Positions 8,903-16,336 are shown, counted from the stretch's first letter. The stretch: DNA of 64,000 nt from DASQYE01 sp035940775 (GCA_035940775.1 DASZEN010000059.1:1-64000); one strand, 5' to 3'. Numbers and translations: made by a program. The notes: generated by a model from the letters alone, not told the origin.

Positions 8903-9838
8903 ATGGAACAAAACGAAGTGAAAGAACAACCATTCAACCAAGCTGCGGCGGGTCACGATGTCGCCGCGATTAGGACGGCCCAAGAGTATATTGCTATGCC
9001 ACCGCCTGCTGAGGAGGCATCTTGCCCGACTTGCTCGGGCGGGGCGGCTTCTATGCCTGTCTCTTTCGTCTATGCGTTAGGCCGGATCGAAGCGCGTTTC
9101 CCGAACCTGGCCGCGGAAAAGGAATTTGCCCAGGCGACCGGACGGACATACACCGCCGGGAAAACCGATCAGCAGACCTTCTACGCCGTTCTGTCCCAGC
9201 GTGAGAACCGCTACCTGGTGCGTCAACTCTGCTGGGTGCTGACCATCCAGGGGCTGGAAACTTACCTGCTGTATCCGCGCGATCCGGCGGACGTTGATCT
9301 GCTGGTCACAGCCATCCGTCCCGAACCCAGTCCCAATGACATTGATGTCGTCATCGGCTTGCGCGGCCCTATCGCCCCGCCGGAGATGTGCAACGGGCTG
9401 ATGGTGCCCATCGTCGCCTTCGACCAGATTTATTCCTTCGACCGAGACGCACTCATCGGGGCCATCCCAAAGCCGAAGAAGCCGGAAAAGACCACTGCCG
9501 CGCAGTATCGCCCGGTGGCCGAGGAGCTGTTCGATAGAATCATGCAACTGACCGACAACTCCGGCGCGACCGATGAGCATCGCGCGCTGAACTATCTGGC
9601 GATGCGTTATCCAGCCATCTACGCCACGGCGGCGGAAGAATTCGCGCGGGACTTTTCGCTGACGGGAGTGGAGGTGCGTCCCTCGCCCTTGAGCGGCACG
9701 CGTAACATCGTCGAGGTCATCTTCGCCTACACCGACCGCAAGACCGATTTCACCGAGAAGTTTTGTGTGCGCTGCGACGTGACTGAGGAGTTCCCGTTCC
9801 TGGTGACCAAGTTGTCGCCGTACTTTGACCGTTACTAA
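8903..9838 (+). CDS. PatG C-terminal-domain-like protein (stand-alone)
   Basis: 311 aa with no protease domain. After a ~38-residue variable start comes SCPTCSGG (Cys41/Cys44), then SFVYALGRIEARFP, the kind of CPTC/YALG sequence found between the protease and the C-terminal end of cyanobactin PatA/PatG proteins. A beta-rich region follows with IDVVIGLRGPIAPPEMCNG and FDQIYSFDRDALI. The last ~100 residues (from about 205) form a second unit ending FPFLVTKLSPYFDRY. In the cyanobactin proteins this part has no assigned reaction. Here it is encoded separately from the protease, with the CxxC gene between them. GAGGAGAG at 8889-8896 is the ribosome binding site. A substrate-binding or scaffolding role in peptide maturation is inferred. 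Confidence 0.75.
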   Translation: MEQNEVKEQPFNQAAAGHDVAAIRTAQEYIAMPPPAEEASCPTCSGGAASMPVSFVYALGRIEARFPNLAAEKEFAQATGRTYTAGKTDQQTFYAVLSQRENRYLVRQLCWVLTIQGLETYLLYPRDPADVDLLVTAIRPEPSPNDIDVVIGLRGPIAPPEMCNGLMVPIVAFDQIYSFDRDALIGAIPKPKKPEKTTAAQYRPVAEELFDRIMQLTDNSGATDEHRALNYLAMRYPAIYATAAEEFARDFSLTGVEVRPSPLSGTRNIVEVIFAYTDRKTDFTEKFCVRCDVTEEFPFLVTKLSPYFDRY

Positions 9839-9859
9839 CCAACCGAAAGGAGATGTGAA

Positions 9860-10099
9860 ATGAACACCATGAACATGCCTGGATTTACCGCTGAAGCCTC
9901 GCTTTGCGAGACGAGCGAACACTATAAGTTAAACGTGGGCCAGTCGAATTTAGACGGTAGAAGCGTCATTCACCCTCAGCGTAGAAGGCTGCACGACAAA
10001 GGTCTCGAGCCGATACCAACCATAGGTGGTGGAGGAAGAAGTTACCCGATAGTGTGCTATCACTTCCCCGATACGGGTAATACCATTTGCTCGGTTTGA
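9860..10099 (+). CDS. Candidate RiPP precursor peptide 1
   Basis: 79 aa. The leader MNTMNMPGFTAEASL is shared with the next three genes. A second conserved spot, DGRSVIHPQ (~33-41), ends the similarity; after it come RRRLHDKGLEPIPTIGGGG and a tail with two Cys (VCYHF, TICSV). AAAGGAGATG lies 21 nt after the PatG-like stop with good spacing to the ATG. A constant leader plus a variable C-terminus beside a PatG-like protease is the logic of a ribosomally made, modified peptide. No modification enzyme besides the protease and its accessory protein is visible. Confidence 0.7.
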   Translation: MNTMNMPGFTAEASLCETSEHYKLNVGQSNLDGRSVIHPQRRRLHDKGLEPIPTIGGGGRSYPIVCYHFPDTGNTICSV

Positions 10100-10131
10100 G
10101 GTACAACCGCGTAGCGTGTAACACGGATTCT

Positions 10132-10162
10132 TAGGACGGATTAGCAATCGCAATCCGCCCTA
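10132..10162. repeat. Short palindromic element after precursor 1
   Basis: TAGGACGGATT (10132-10142) and AATCCGCCCTA (10152-10162) form an 11-bp stem with one mismatch around a 9-nt loop, followed by CGTAG. It resembles the small dispersed palindromes of many bacterial genomes and could act as a processing or termination hairpin between precursor genes. No T-run follows. Confidence 0.45.
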
Positions 10163-10239
10163 CGTAGAATGCCCCACTCCGGCCACAATACGCCTACGCT
10201 ATTGCGCCCTACGAGCTAGCGGAACACCGCTTCACGTAG

Positions 10240-10317
10240 GAGTTTTTCGTGCGCGTTGTTGTGCCCGAGGAATTTCCATTCCTGATCAGGAAGTTGTCGC
10301 CCTACTATGACCGTTAA
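10240..10317 (+). pseudogene. Remnant copy of the 3' end of the PatG-like gene
   Basis: In frame this reads EFFVRVVVPEEFPFLIRK then LSPYYDR and a stop, matching the last residues of the PatG-like protein (KFCVRCDVTEEFPFLVTK then LSPYFDRY). It is closed upstream by TAG at 10237 and has no start. The downstream sequence (TAA, CAACC, AAGGAGATG, then the precursor ATG) also matches the PatG-like/precursor 1 junction. The copy therefore marks duplication of a unit made of the PatG-like 3' end plus a precursor gene, with the rest decayed. Confidence 0.85.
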
Positions 10318-10340
10318 ACCCAACCGTAAGGAGATGTGAC

Positions 10341-10745
10341 ATGAACAGTATGAATATGCCTGGATTCACCGCAGAAACTTCGCTTTACAAGACGGGTGGG
10401 CGCTATCAGATGATTAGCTCTGCTCACAGAGTCGAACTCAATGCAATGTTGGTTCAACCATCGCTTGCGATCTATATGGATGGACGATTCGTGTGTGACG
10501 GTGAAGTAACAGACAGGGGTTTCATCAACTGCAATCCTCCCGGCGGTTTCGAAGGGGGGGGGGGCGAGGTGCCGGAGGCAGGCCAGACCGGGCACTCTTG
10601 GCAATTGCAAGTTGCTACAGAAATTGTAACAGAAAACCATTTGCACAAAGGGCAGCCTGTCTTGCGAAGTGCGACGAGCTTTGATAACTCAATTGAGCTT
10701 TTGTCGACCAGCGTGACGCGCGTCAGGCGAATTGAAAATCAATAG
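10341..10745 (+). CDS. Candidate RiPP precursor peptide 2, with an 11-G tract
   Basis: 134 aa as read. The leader MNSMNMPGFTAETSLYKTG matches its neighbours and the ribosome binding site is AAGGAGATG. The core region has CDGEVTDRGFINCNPPGGFE, after which an uninterrupted run of 11 G (10554-10564) encodes glycines. The other three precursors are 60-79 aa, so this one is unusually long and its tail (GQTGHSWQLQVATEIV and onward) is ordinary in composition. With 12 G the frame would instead give SCYRNCNRKPF and CLAKCDEL, ending at 10682-10684 (114 aa), which looks more like a Cys-rich core. With 10 G it would stop at about 95 aa. The gene may be phase-variable or contain a sequencing error. Confidence 0.65.
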   Translation: MNSMNMPGFTAETSLYKTGGRYQMISSAHRVELNAMLVQPSLAIYMDGRFVCDGEVTDRGFINCNPPGGFEGGGGEVPEAGQTGHSWQLQVATEIVTENHLHKGQPVLRSATSFDNSIELLSTSVTRVRRIENQ

Positions 10746-10848
10746 GGTTCGACTCGATTGATTTAAGCCATCATGTAGCCTTGATGAAGCGCGGCGGAGT
10801 GCGAAAGCCAGCGTAGCTAATCGTTAAATCTGAAACAGGAGATGTGAA

Positions 10849-11064
10849 ATGAACACCATGAACATACCAGGATTCACCGCCGAAGCCTCGCTCGACAAAA
10901 CGAGCAAGCGCTATCAAATGGTTGGAGTCTCCGATGTGCTGGTAGACGGCAGAGAGGTAATCCCACAGTTACGACAGCCTTATTGCCGCACGATTGGGGG
11001 CGTCACATGCTGCTGGACACCGTGGTACGGCTGGCAATGCGTGGAACGCCACTTCATCGAATAA
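10849..11064 (+). CDS. Candidate RiPP precursor peptide 3
   Basis: 71 aa: leader MNTMNIPGFTAEASL, second conserved spot VDGREVIPQ (~32-40), then a core of about 31 residues with four Cys and three Trp (PYCRTIGGVTCCWTPWYGW, QCVERHFIE). The ribosome binding site ACAGGAGATG matches that of precursors 1 and 2. The sequence just before it (TCGTTAAATC) may be a last trace of the PatG-like 3' end, but this is weak. The Cys/Trp-rich core could carry disulfides, thioethers or a macrocycle. Confidence 0.7.
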   Translation: MNTMNIPGFTAEASLDKTSKRYQMVGVSDVLVDGREVIPQLRQPYCRTIGGVTCCWTPWYGWQCVERHFIE

Positions 11065-11139
11065 CCATGTAGGGTGAGTCTTTACCAACCACTATGACGG
11101 CGACCCCTAAACTTGGAAACGGAAGGGGAATGATTATCC

Positions 11140-11322
11140 ATGAGCACGATTAAGTTGCCAGGATTTACAGCAGAGATGTCGCTCTATAAGGCGGATCATT
11201 ACCGCCAAGTTGTAGCAAGCAGTGCTCGGCGTCTCAAGGGACAGGTAGTTGTTCCACAGGGGAGTGGCACCTCGTCCGGCAAGTCCGAATTAAGCATTTA
11301 TTATATTGTACTCTGCGCTTAA
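11140..11322 (+). CDS. Candidate RiPP precursor peptide 4
   Basis: 60 aa: leader MSTIKLPGFTAEMSLYKADH, second conserved spot KGQVVVPQ (~33-40), then a short Ser/Gly-rich core ending SELSIYYIVLCA. The leader start is the most diverged of the four (STIK instead of NTMN) but LPGFTAE is intact. The ribosome binding site is GGAAGGGGAA. This is the last gene of the array; a strong hairpin follows at 11357-11391. Confidence 0.65.
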   Translation: MSTIKLPGFTAEMSLYKADHYRQVVASSARRLKGQVVVPQGSGTSSGKSELSIYYIVLCA

Positions 11323-11356
11323 GTTTAGGTGGTAAATAGATTCCGCTGCATGTTGG

Positions 11357-11391
11357 TACCATAACGATTCCGCTTCGGAATCGTTATGGTA
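11357..11391. terminator. Perfect 16-bp hairpin closing the RiPP-like locus
   Basis: Arms 11357-11372 and 11376-11391 pair without mismatch around a CTT loop. It lies between the last precursor and the 3' end of the convergent endonuclease III gene, so it could stop transcription from both sides, although neither side has a T-run. Its left half is the motif also found at 7159-7184, so it may instead be one end of a mobile or acquired segment. Confidence 0.5.
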
Positions 11392-11409
11392 ATAATTACA
11401 CCGAATCCT

Positions 11410-12123
11410 TCAGATTATGGACTGTCCGTAGTCGCAGTATTCGATGATCGGGCAACGCTCGCAGAGTGGATCGCGCGGGCGACAAAGGCTGCGCCCGTGG
11501 CGAATCAGGTTGACGTGGAAGGAGTAGAACTTCCCTTCCGGCACGACGCGGTTCATGAGCTGATGGGCGCGCGCGTCCGTGCATTTCTGCGGCAGGAGGC
11601 CGACGCGCCGCAGTATGCGAAAGATATGCGTGTCGAGCGGGAAGACCTCTTTGCGACAGGCGAACAGGAGCGTGCAGGCGATGGTCTTTGGGCCAATGCC
11701 GCGAAACCGCGAGAGATAGCGCGTCGCATCCTCCGTAGAGAGTTCTTGAAGGAAGGAGAGATCGAGCGTGCCGCGCTCGGCCTTGAGCTGGCGAAGAATG
11801 CTCCTGATGACGGCCGCCTTCTGATTCGCCAGCCCGCCGGAGCGAATCGCTTCGGCGATTGTCGACTCGCGGGCGCGCAAGGCATGATCCCAGGTGGGAA
11901 ACCGCTTTTTCAGGGCCGCAAAGGTGCGATGGCTGTTCACGTCGCTCGTCGCCTGCGAGAGGATGATCTGTACGAGCATGTCGAGCGGGTCGGAGGCGCG
12001 CCCATTCTCGGGCACGCCGTAGACGCGCTCAAGATTCTGTATGATGTAGTGAAGCGGCTTTTCGGTAGTGGCCGCTTCCTCTTCCACCGTGGGGGCCGCC
12101 TTACGCGGCGAGGACGCGCTCAT
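11410..12123 (-). CDS. nth: Endonuclease III-type DNA glycosylase/AP lyase
   Basis: 237 aa. The HhH-GPD fold is clear: ILSQATSD, then the helix-hairpin-helix FRGIGPKTIA with the Lys of the AP-lyase reaction, then FPLDTHIFRI with the conserved Asp. The C-terminus carries the 4Fe-4S loop Cys214-x6-Cys221-x2-Cys224-x5-Cys230. It removes oxidised pyrimidines and nicks at abasic sites in base excision repair. The ~25-residue N-terminal extension is Ala/Glu-rich and probably disordered. Its start overlaps the end of bshA by 23 nt, so the two are probably cotranscribed. Confidence 0.9.
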   Translation of the reverse strand: MSASSPRKAAPTVEEEAATTEKPLHYIIQNLERVYGVPENGRASDPLDMLVQIILSQATSDVNSHRTFAALKKRFPTWDHALRARESTIAEAIRSGGLANQKAAVIRSILRQLKAERGTLDLSFLQELSTEDATRYLSRFRGIGPKTIACTLLFACRKEVFPLDTHIFRILRRVGLLPQKCTDARAHQLMNRVVPEGKFYSFHVNLIRHGRSLCRPRDPLCERCPIIEYCDYGQSII

Positions 12124-13225
12124 AAAATTCTATGTATTGCGGGATGACCAGATCGGTGTTGTAGTTTGAGACGGCGAAGGCGCGCGCGCGCGTCCCCGTC
12201 TCTCGTCGCAAGTCTTGATCGGAGAGAAGTCGCGCGGCGTCTGCGCTCATCTTTTCGATGTCGCCCACCGCGCTCAAAAATCCAGTCTCGCCGTCGATGA
12301 CGACTTCCGGCACGCCGCCCACGCGAGAGGCGACGACAGGCACTTCGCAGGCCATCGCTTCCAGCGCCGCCAGCCCGAACGATTCCTGCTCGGACGGCAG
12401 AAGGAGCACGTCCGAGGCCGAGAGGTAATCGACTATCTTCGGCTGTTTGCCGACAAAAGAGCAATGCTCTGCGACGCCCAGGCAATGCGCGCGATGCTCT
12501 GCATTGGTGCGCTCGCTTCCGTCGCCGACCATTACGAGGCGCGTGCGGACTCCGCGCTCCAGGACGCGCGCCAGTATCTCCACGCAATCGACGGGGCGCT
12601 TGACGGGACGAAAATTCGAGACGTGAACCAGCAGCGGCACGCCCTCGGGCGAAAGCTCGGCGCGAAGGCGCGGCACGTTTTGTCTTCGATAGTCCGAAGC
12701 GCAGATGAAGTTGGGGATGACGGCGATGTTATCGAACTGGAACGTCTCCGTGGTGGCCCGCTTCAGATAATGTGAGATGGCCGTCACGCCGTCCGATTGG
12801 ACGATGCCATAGCGCGTGATCGGCAGATAGGAACGATCCGCGCCGACCAGCGTGATGTCCGTGCCGTGCAGGGTCGTAATGACCGGCAGGCGTCTGTGCG
12901 GTTGTAAGGATTCTCGCGCCAGGATCGCGCTGATCGAGTGCGGGATGGCGTAATGAACGTGCAGCAGGTCAAGGTTTTCCGTCTCCGCGACGGTCGCCAT
13001 CTTGGTCGCCAGCGCGAGCGTGTACGGCTGGTGCTCGAAGAGCGGATAGGACATCATCTCGACTTCGTGGAAACGGACGCGCTCGTTCAGCTCCGTCAGT
13101 CGCGTCGGCAGCGCCGAGGCTATGAAATGAACGGTGTGGCCGCGCGCCGCCAGCTCCTTCCCAAGCTCGGAACCGACGATGCCGCTGCCGCCATAGGTCG
13201 GATAAACCGTGATGCCGATATTCAT
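12101..13225 (-). CDS. bshA: N-acetyl-alpha-D-glucosaminyl L-malate synthase
   Basis: 374 aa GT-B glycosyltransferase (GT4). The N-terminus MNIGITVYPTYGGSGIVGSE, LLHVHYAIPHSISA and VITTLHGTDITLVG are hallmarks of BshA; the C-terminal half has the EQESFGLAALEAMACEVPVV nucleotide-sugar motif (EX7E). BshA joins GlcNAc from UDP-GlcNAc to L-malate, the first step of bacillithiol synthesis. bshB1, for the second step, is 3.3 kb away (16499-17245) on the same strand; bshC is not in the window. Cytoplasmic, about full length for the family. Confidence 0.88.
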   Translation of the reverse strand: MNIGITVYPTYGGSGIVGSELGKELAARGHTVHFIASALPTRLTELNERVRFHEVEMMSYPLFEHQPYTLALATKMATVAETENLDLLHVHYAIPHSISAILARESLQPHRRLPVITTLHGTDITLVGADRSYLPITRYGIVQSDGVTAISHYLKRATTETFQFDNIAVIPNFICASDYRRQNVPRLRAELSPEGVPLLVHVSNFRPVKRPVDCVEILARVLERGVRTRLVMVGDGSERTNAEHRAHCLGVAEHCSFVGKQPKIVDYLSASDVLLLPSEQESFGLAALEAMACEVPVVASRVGGVPEVVIDGETGFLSAVGDIEKMSADAARLLSDQDLRRETGTRARAFAVSNYNTDLVIPQYIEFYERVLAA

Positions 13226-13686
13226 GATTAGAGGTCGGACATCGAGTTGTCAGTGAAAGACGGAACTGTTCCTGAAAACGTCTGACATCCGGCCCTGATT
13301 GTAACAGCGCGCGTCTCGGAATGGCGAAAGCAGTGGAAGGCTTTTTTGCGGAGGGTAAATAGCAAGAAAGCAGGCGACCCTCGCAATCGCCTGCTTCTTG
13401 CCTCAACTTGTCTCACCTGTAAAGGGGGGTCAAGCGAGGGACAGAGTATAGTCTCACTTTAAGCTTTTAGCAATAGTTCTTTCATAAAAAACAGTAATTT
13501 TTTTTAGCAGCCCGCGCGGGGGGTTGAACAGGTATCAACCCCACGGATTTCCTACGCTTTTTCAGGTCTCCGGCGCGCTGCATAGACATCCGAAAAAGCG
13601 TATAATACGGGCAGTCAGCAAAATATTTACAGACCACGGCCGCGCTTTACCGGACGGGCGGGCCTGGGTCAACTGGAGATCGTAGA
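13226..13686. other. Intergenic region between divergent bshA and nfu
   Basis: 460 bp with no gene. It holds two hairpins: 13362-13377 pairing with 13387-13401 (15 bp, one bulge), and GGGGTTGA/TCAACCCC at 13520-13542. There is a T-rich stretch at about 13498-13506 and a TATAAT box at 13601-13606. No small open frame stands out. Confidence 0.6.
13601..13606 (+). promoter_or_regulatory. Candidate -10 box upstream of nfu
   Basis: A perfect TATAAT lies 81 nt before the nfu ATG. No convincing -35 is seen at the right distance (TGCATA is the nearest), so this may be an extended or activated promoter. Confidence 0.4.
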
Positions 13687-14247
13687 ATGCCGAAAATAAG
13701 TGATATAGAAGAGACGCCGAATCCGAACGCCGTTAAATTTATTCTTAAAGAACCGATCAGTAACGGGACGACTCACTCTTTCCCTACAGCCGAGGCGGCT
13801 GAGGGCGACCCGCTGGCCCAGGCTTTGTTCGACGTTGGCCACGTCGTCTCGGTCTTTTATATGGATCGCATGATTACCGTCGAGAAGGACGAAGAGGGCG
13901 ATTGGGACGAACTGCTGCCTGCGCTCGCCGTGCCGATTCGCGCCGCCGAGTCAACTAAGGCCGCAACAGCCGGAGCGGCAGCAGGGGTCGGTGGATCGCT
14001 GGCGGCGTTCATGAGCGACGACCCGCGCCTGTTAAGGATCAACGAGATACTGGACGAGAAAGTGCGCCCGGCGCTGGCCGGTGACGGCGGCTGGCTCGAA
14101 GTCCTGGGCTTGAAGGAGCACACGCTGACTATAAAATATCAGGGCGCGTGCGGCAGTTGCCCCAGTTCGCTCTCCGGCACGCTGATGGCAATCGAAGGCA
14201 TGCTCAGGCAAGAGATTGATCCTGAGATAGAAGTCGTCGCCGTTTAA
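13687..14247 (+). CDS. nfu: Nfu-type iron-sulfur scaffold/carrier protein
   Basis: 186 aa with two domains: an Nfu N-terminal domain (~1-90; ETPNPNAVKFIL and DVGHVVSVFYMDRMITV) and a NifU C-terminal domain (~110-186) with the cluster-binding Cys155-Gly-Ser-Cys158. An Ala/Gly linker joins them. It receives or carries 4Fe-4S clusters to apo-proteins in the cytoplasm; endonuclease III nearby is one possible client, though this is only proximity. CTGGAG is the ribosome binding site. An imperfect hairpin at 14270-14310 follows the gene and may terminate transcription. Confidence 0.88.
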   Translation: MPKISDIEETPNPNAVKFILKEPISNGTTHSFPTAEAAEGDPLAQALFDVGHVVSVFYMDRMITVEKDEEGDWDELLPALAVPIRAAESTKAATAGAAAGVGGSLAAFMSDDPRLLRINEILDEKVRPALAGDGGWLEVLGLKEHTLTIKYQGACGSCPSSLSGTLMAIEGMLRQEIDPEIEVVAV

Positions 14248-14269
14248 AATCTTCAAATCCATTCTAACC

Positions 14270-14310
14270 AGGGCGGAGCGCAATCCGGTTCTTCAAAAGC
14301 GCCCCGCCCT
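14270..14310 (+). terminator. Hairpin after nfu
   Basis: AGGGCGGAGCG (14270-14280) pairs with CGCCCCGCCCT (14300-14310) with one mismatch around a 19-nt loop. There is no strong T-run; placement right after nfu suggests a terminator. Confidence 0.4.
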
Positions 14311-14508
14311 CAGCCATTCCACCCTCTCGAAAACAGGTTTTGGCCCACCCGACGGCCGCAGCCTCGCAATGCTGCGTTCGGAGTGTCTCTCAGGCGCGGA
14401 TTAAATTTGGGAACTGCCGGGCCGTGTGCGCGTGAGATGGCTCAAGCGCTTTCATCATCTTCGGGCGCGCAAGAGGGGCGCGCGCTCGGCAAGCGAGGGG
14501 GGAAATGA

Positions 14509-15570
14509 ATGCCACTTCGGGCTTACAAGGCGGCGCTGTGCCTGATTGTGTGGGCCGCGTCAGGGCACGCTCTCGGCCCCGCACGGGCGAGCAGCGCGTC
14601 CTCGCCTTCGCCTCAAATATCTTATGCTGATCGCATACGCCTGGCGGAAGCATTCCGCATCGGCGCGCAACTCGGGAACAAGTTGTGGAAGGGATGGAGC
14701 CGTGCTCCGTTTGCCGTTCTGCTGGTGACACCCGACTACGAATTTCTGGTGCGCCATCCGCGCCCCTCGCAGGATTTCAGTCCCGCAGGCTATGACCCTC
14801 TGCTCAAAAGCGAGGTCTATTTCCGCAAGCGCGTTTACGAGCCCAACCTCCTGGCGACCTTCCCGGCCGTGAACGGCATTTCGACTATCGTGGTGGGCCA
14901 ACCCTCGAACACGGATGCCAAAGCATCTACGCGGTGGGTCGTAACCTTGCTTCACGAACATTTCCATCAGCTACAGGACTCGCAAACGGATTTCTACGCG
15001 GCGGTCAATGCCCTCGATTTGTCTCGCGGCGACGAGTCCGGAATGTGGATGCTGAATTTCGCCTTCCCTTATGAGGATAAGGAGATCGGAAGACAGTTCG
15101 AAACGCTCTGCCGCGCGCTCGGCGAGGCGCTGCGGGCCGCCTCGCCTGAGCAATACAAAACGCGGCTTGGCCTCTATCTCGAAGCCCGAGCGCGCTTCAA
15201 AGCGATGCTTGGCGAAGACGACTATAAATATTTCTCCTTTCAATTATGGAAGGAGGGAGTCGCACGCTATACCGAATATCGCATTGCGAAGCTGGCGGCC
15301 GAGCGTTACAGGCCGAGCAAAGAGTTCGCGGCGCTCGCGGATTTCCAACCCTTCGAGCAGGACGCCGCCCACGTCTCCGGCAGGATCACGTCCGGGCTCG
15401 CGTCGCCGTCGCTGGAAAAAGAGCGCCGGGTCGCCTTTTACGCATTCGGGGCCGCAGAGGCGATGCTGCTGGACAGGGCCAACCCCGGCTGGAGGCAGAG
15501 GTATTTTAAGGAAAAGTTCTCGCTCGAAAAGTTCTTTCGCCGCAAAGGCAGCCCGTCGGCGCGAGGATGA
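14509..15570 (+). CDS. Secreted putative zinc metalloprotease-like protein (HExxH)
   Basis: 353 aa with a probable signal peptide (~1-28). I do not recognise a named family. The central VTLLHEHFHQLQ contains an HExxH zinc-binding motif, and WKEGVARYTEY about 90 residues later offers a Glu that could be the third ligand, as in gluzincins. The spacing and fold are unverified. A periplasmic or secreted hydrolase is inferred. It stands alone on the plus strand, convergent with the DUF72 gene whose 3' end is 13 nt away. ATG at 14509 follows GAGGGGGG. Confidence 0.6.
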   Translation: MPLRAYKAALCLIVWAASGHALGPARASSASSPSPQISYADRIRLAEAFRIGAQLGNKLWKGWSRAPFAVLLVTPDYEFLVRHPRPSQDFSPAGYDPLLKSEVYFRKRVYEPNLLATFPAVNGISTIVVGQPSNTDAKASTRWVVTLLHEHFHQLQDSQTDFYAAVNALDLSRGDESGMWMLNFAFPYEDKEIGRQFETLCRALGEALRAASPEQYKTRLGLYLEARARFKAMLGEDDYKYFSFQLWKEGVARYTEYRIAKLAAERYRPSKEFAALADFQPFEQDAAHVSGRITSGLASPSLEKERRVAFYAFGAAEAMLLDRANPGWRQRYFKEKFSLEKFFRRKGSPSARG

Positions 15571-15583
15571 TGTCGATGCTCCT

Positions 15584-16336
15584 TCATTCCTCGTCCCCCT
15601 CCTCATCGCGTTGTCGTCTTTGCACCAGCTCTTGAAACCGGGCGGCGTCCTCGCGCATGCGCACGTTATTGAACAGGACGTAGGAGGTCTGCCCCGGCGG
15701 CAGCATTTCGTACAACTCCTCAAGCTCGTCCGTTTCGTAGACGTAGCGGAATCCCTTGCGGCCATGCAGCCGAAAGTAGCAGGCTTCGGGCGTGACGGTT
15801 CGCGCGGCGAAGGGGTCTACGACGTGAACCAGCCGAAGCTCGCGGCAGAGCGTGCTGATGGTCTCGCGCGGCCACTCTCCGCGCGGCTCCCATAGAAGTT
15901 GCATGTTGGCGGGGCGCTCGATTGAATCGAAGAAGCGGCGCATGCGCTTGATGTTCGGCGCGGTCGGCGTAAAGCTCGCCGGGCATTGAAACAGGACACG
16001 GCGGGCGCGAAGCGCCGCGATGCATTCGAGCGTCGTGGCCCAGGCTTCGCGCACGATCTTGCTCGCGCGAAAGCCGCCCGTTCCTTCGCGCTCCGCCTCG
16101 GTCAACTCCCTTTTAAGACGCCTGTAAACGGGGCTTCGCGCCTCGTGCGTGATGAGCATCCAGGCTTTGAGCGTGAACTCGAAATCGGCGGGCGCTTCCT
16201 CGCGCCAACCCCTTAGCGTCTCGACTTTCGGCGGTTGGTAAAAGGTCTGCTGGACTTCGACCACCGGGAAGTGGGCCATGTACTCGGCCCGCGCCATGCG
16301 AAAGCCACAGCACCCCGTCTGGACACGCTTTATCAC
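15584..16336 (-). CDS. DUF72 family protein
   Basis: 250 aa matching the DUF72 TIM-barrel family: MIKRVQTGCCGFRMARAEY, FPVVEVQQTFYQPP, FEFTLKAWMLITHEA, YFRLHGRKGFRYVY and YVLFNNVRM are the recurrent blocks. The biochemical role of the family is unknown. The start is GTG at 16336, 3 nt after a 40-codon frame on the same strand that may form a small operon with it. Confidence 0.8.
   Translation of the reverse strand: MIKRVQTGCCGFRMARAEYMAHFPVVEVQQTFYQPPKVETLRGWREEAPADFEFTLKAWMLITHEARSPVYRRLKRELTEAEREGTGGFRASKIVREAWATTLECIAALRARRVLFQCPASFTPTAPNIKRMRRFFDSIERPANMQLLWEPRGEWPRETISTLCRELRLVHVVDPFAARTVTPEACYFRLHGRKGFRYVYETDELEELYEMLPPGQTSYVLFNNVRMREDAARFQELVQRRQRDEEGDEE

Noticed and set aside
10746..10848. 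Second PatG-like remnant before precursor 3
   Set aside because: Only TCGTTAAATC and the ribosome binding site resemble the junction; too short to call a pseudogene.
7759..11322. Classical cyanobactin cluster
   Set aside because: No YcaO cyclodehydratase, prenyltransferase or PatE-type AYDGE signals are visible, so only a PatG-related system is claimed.
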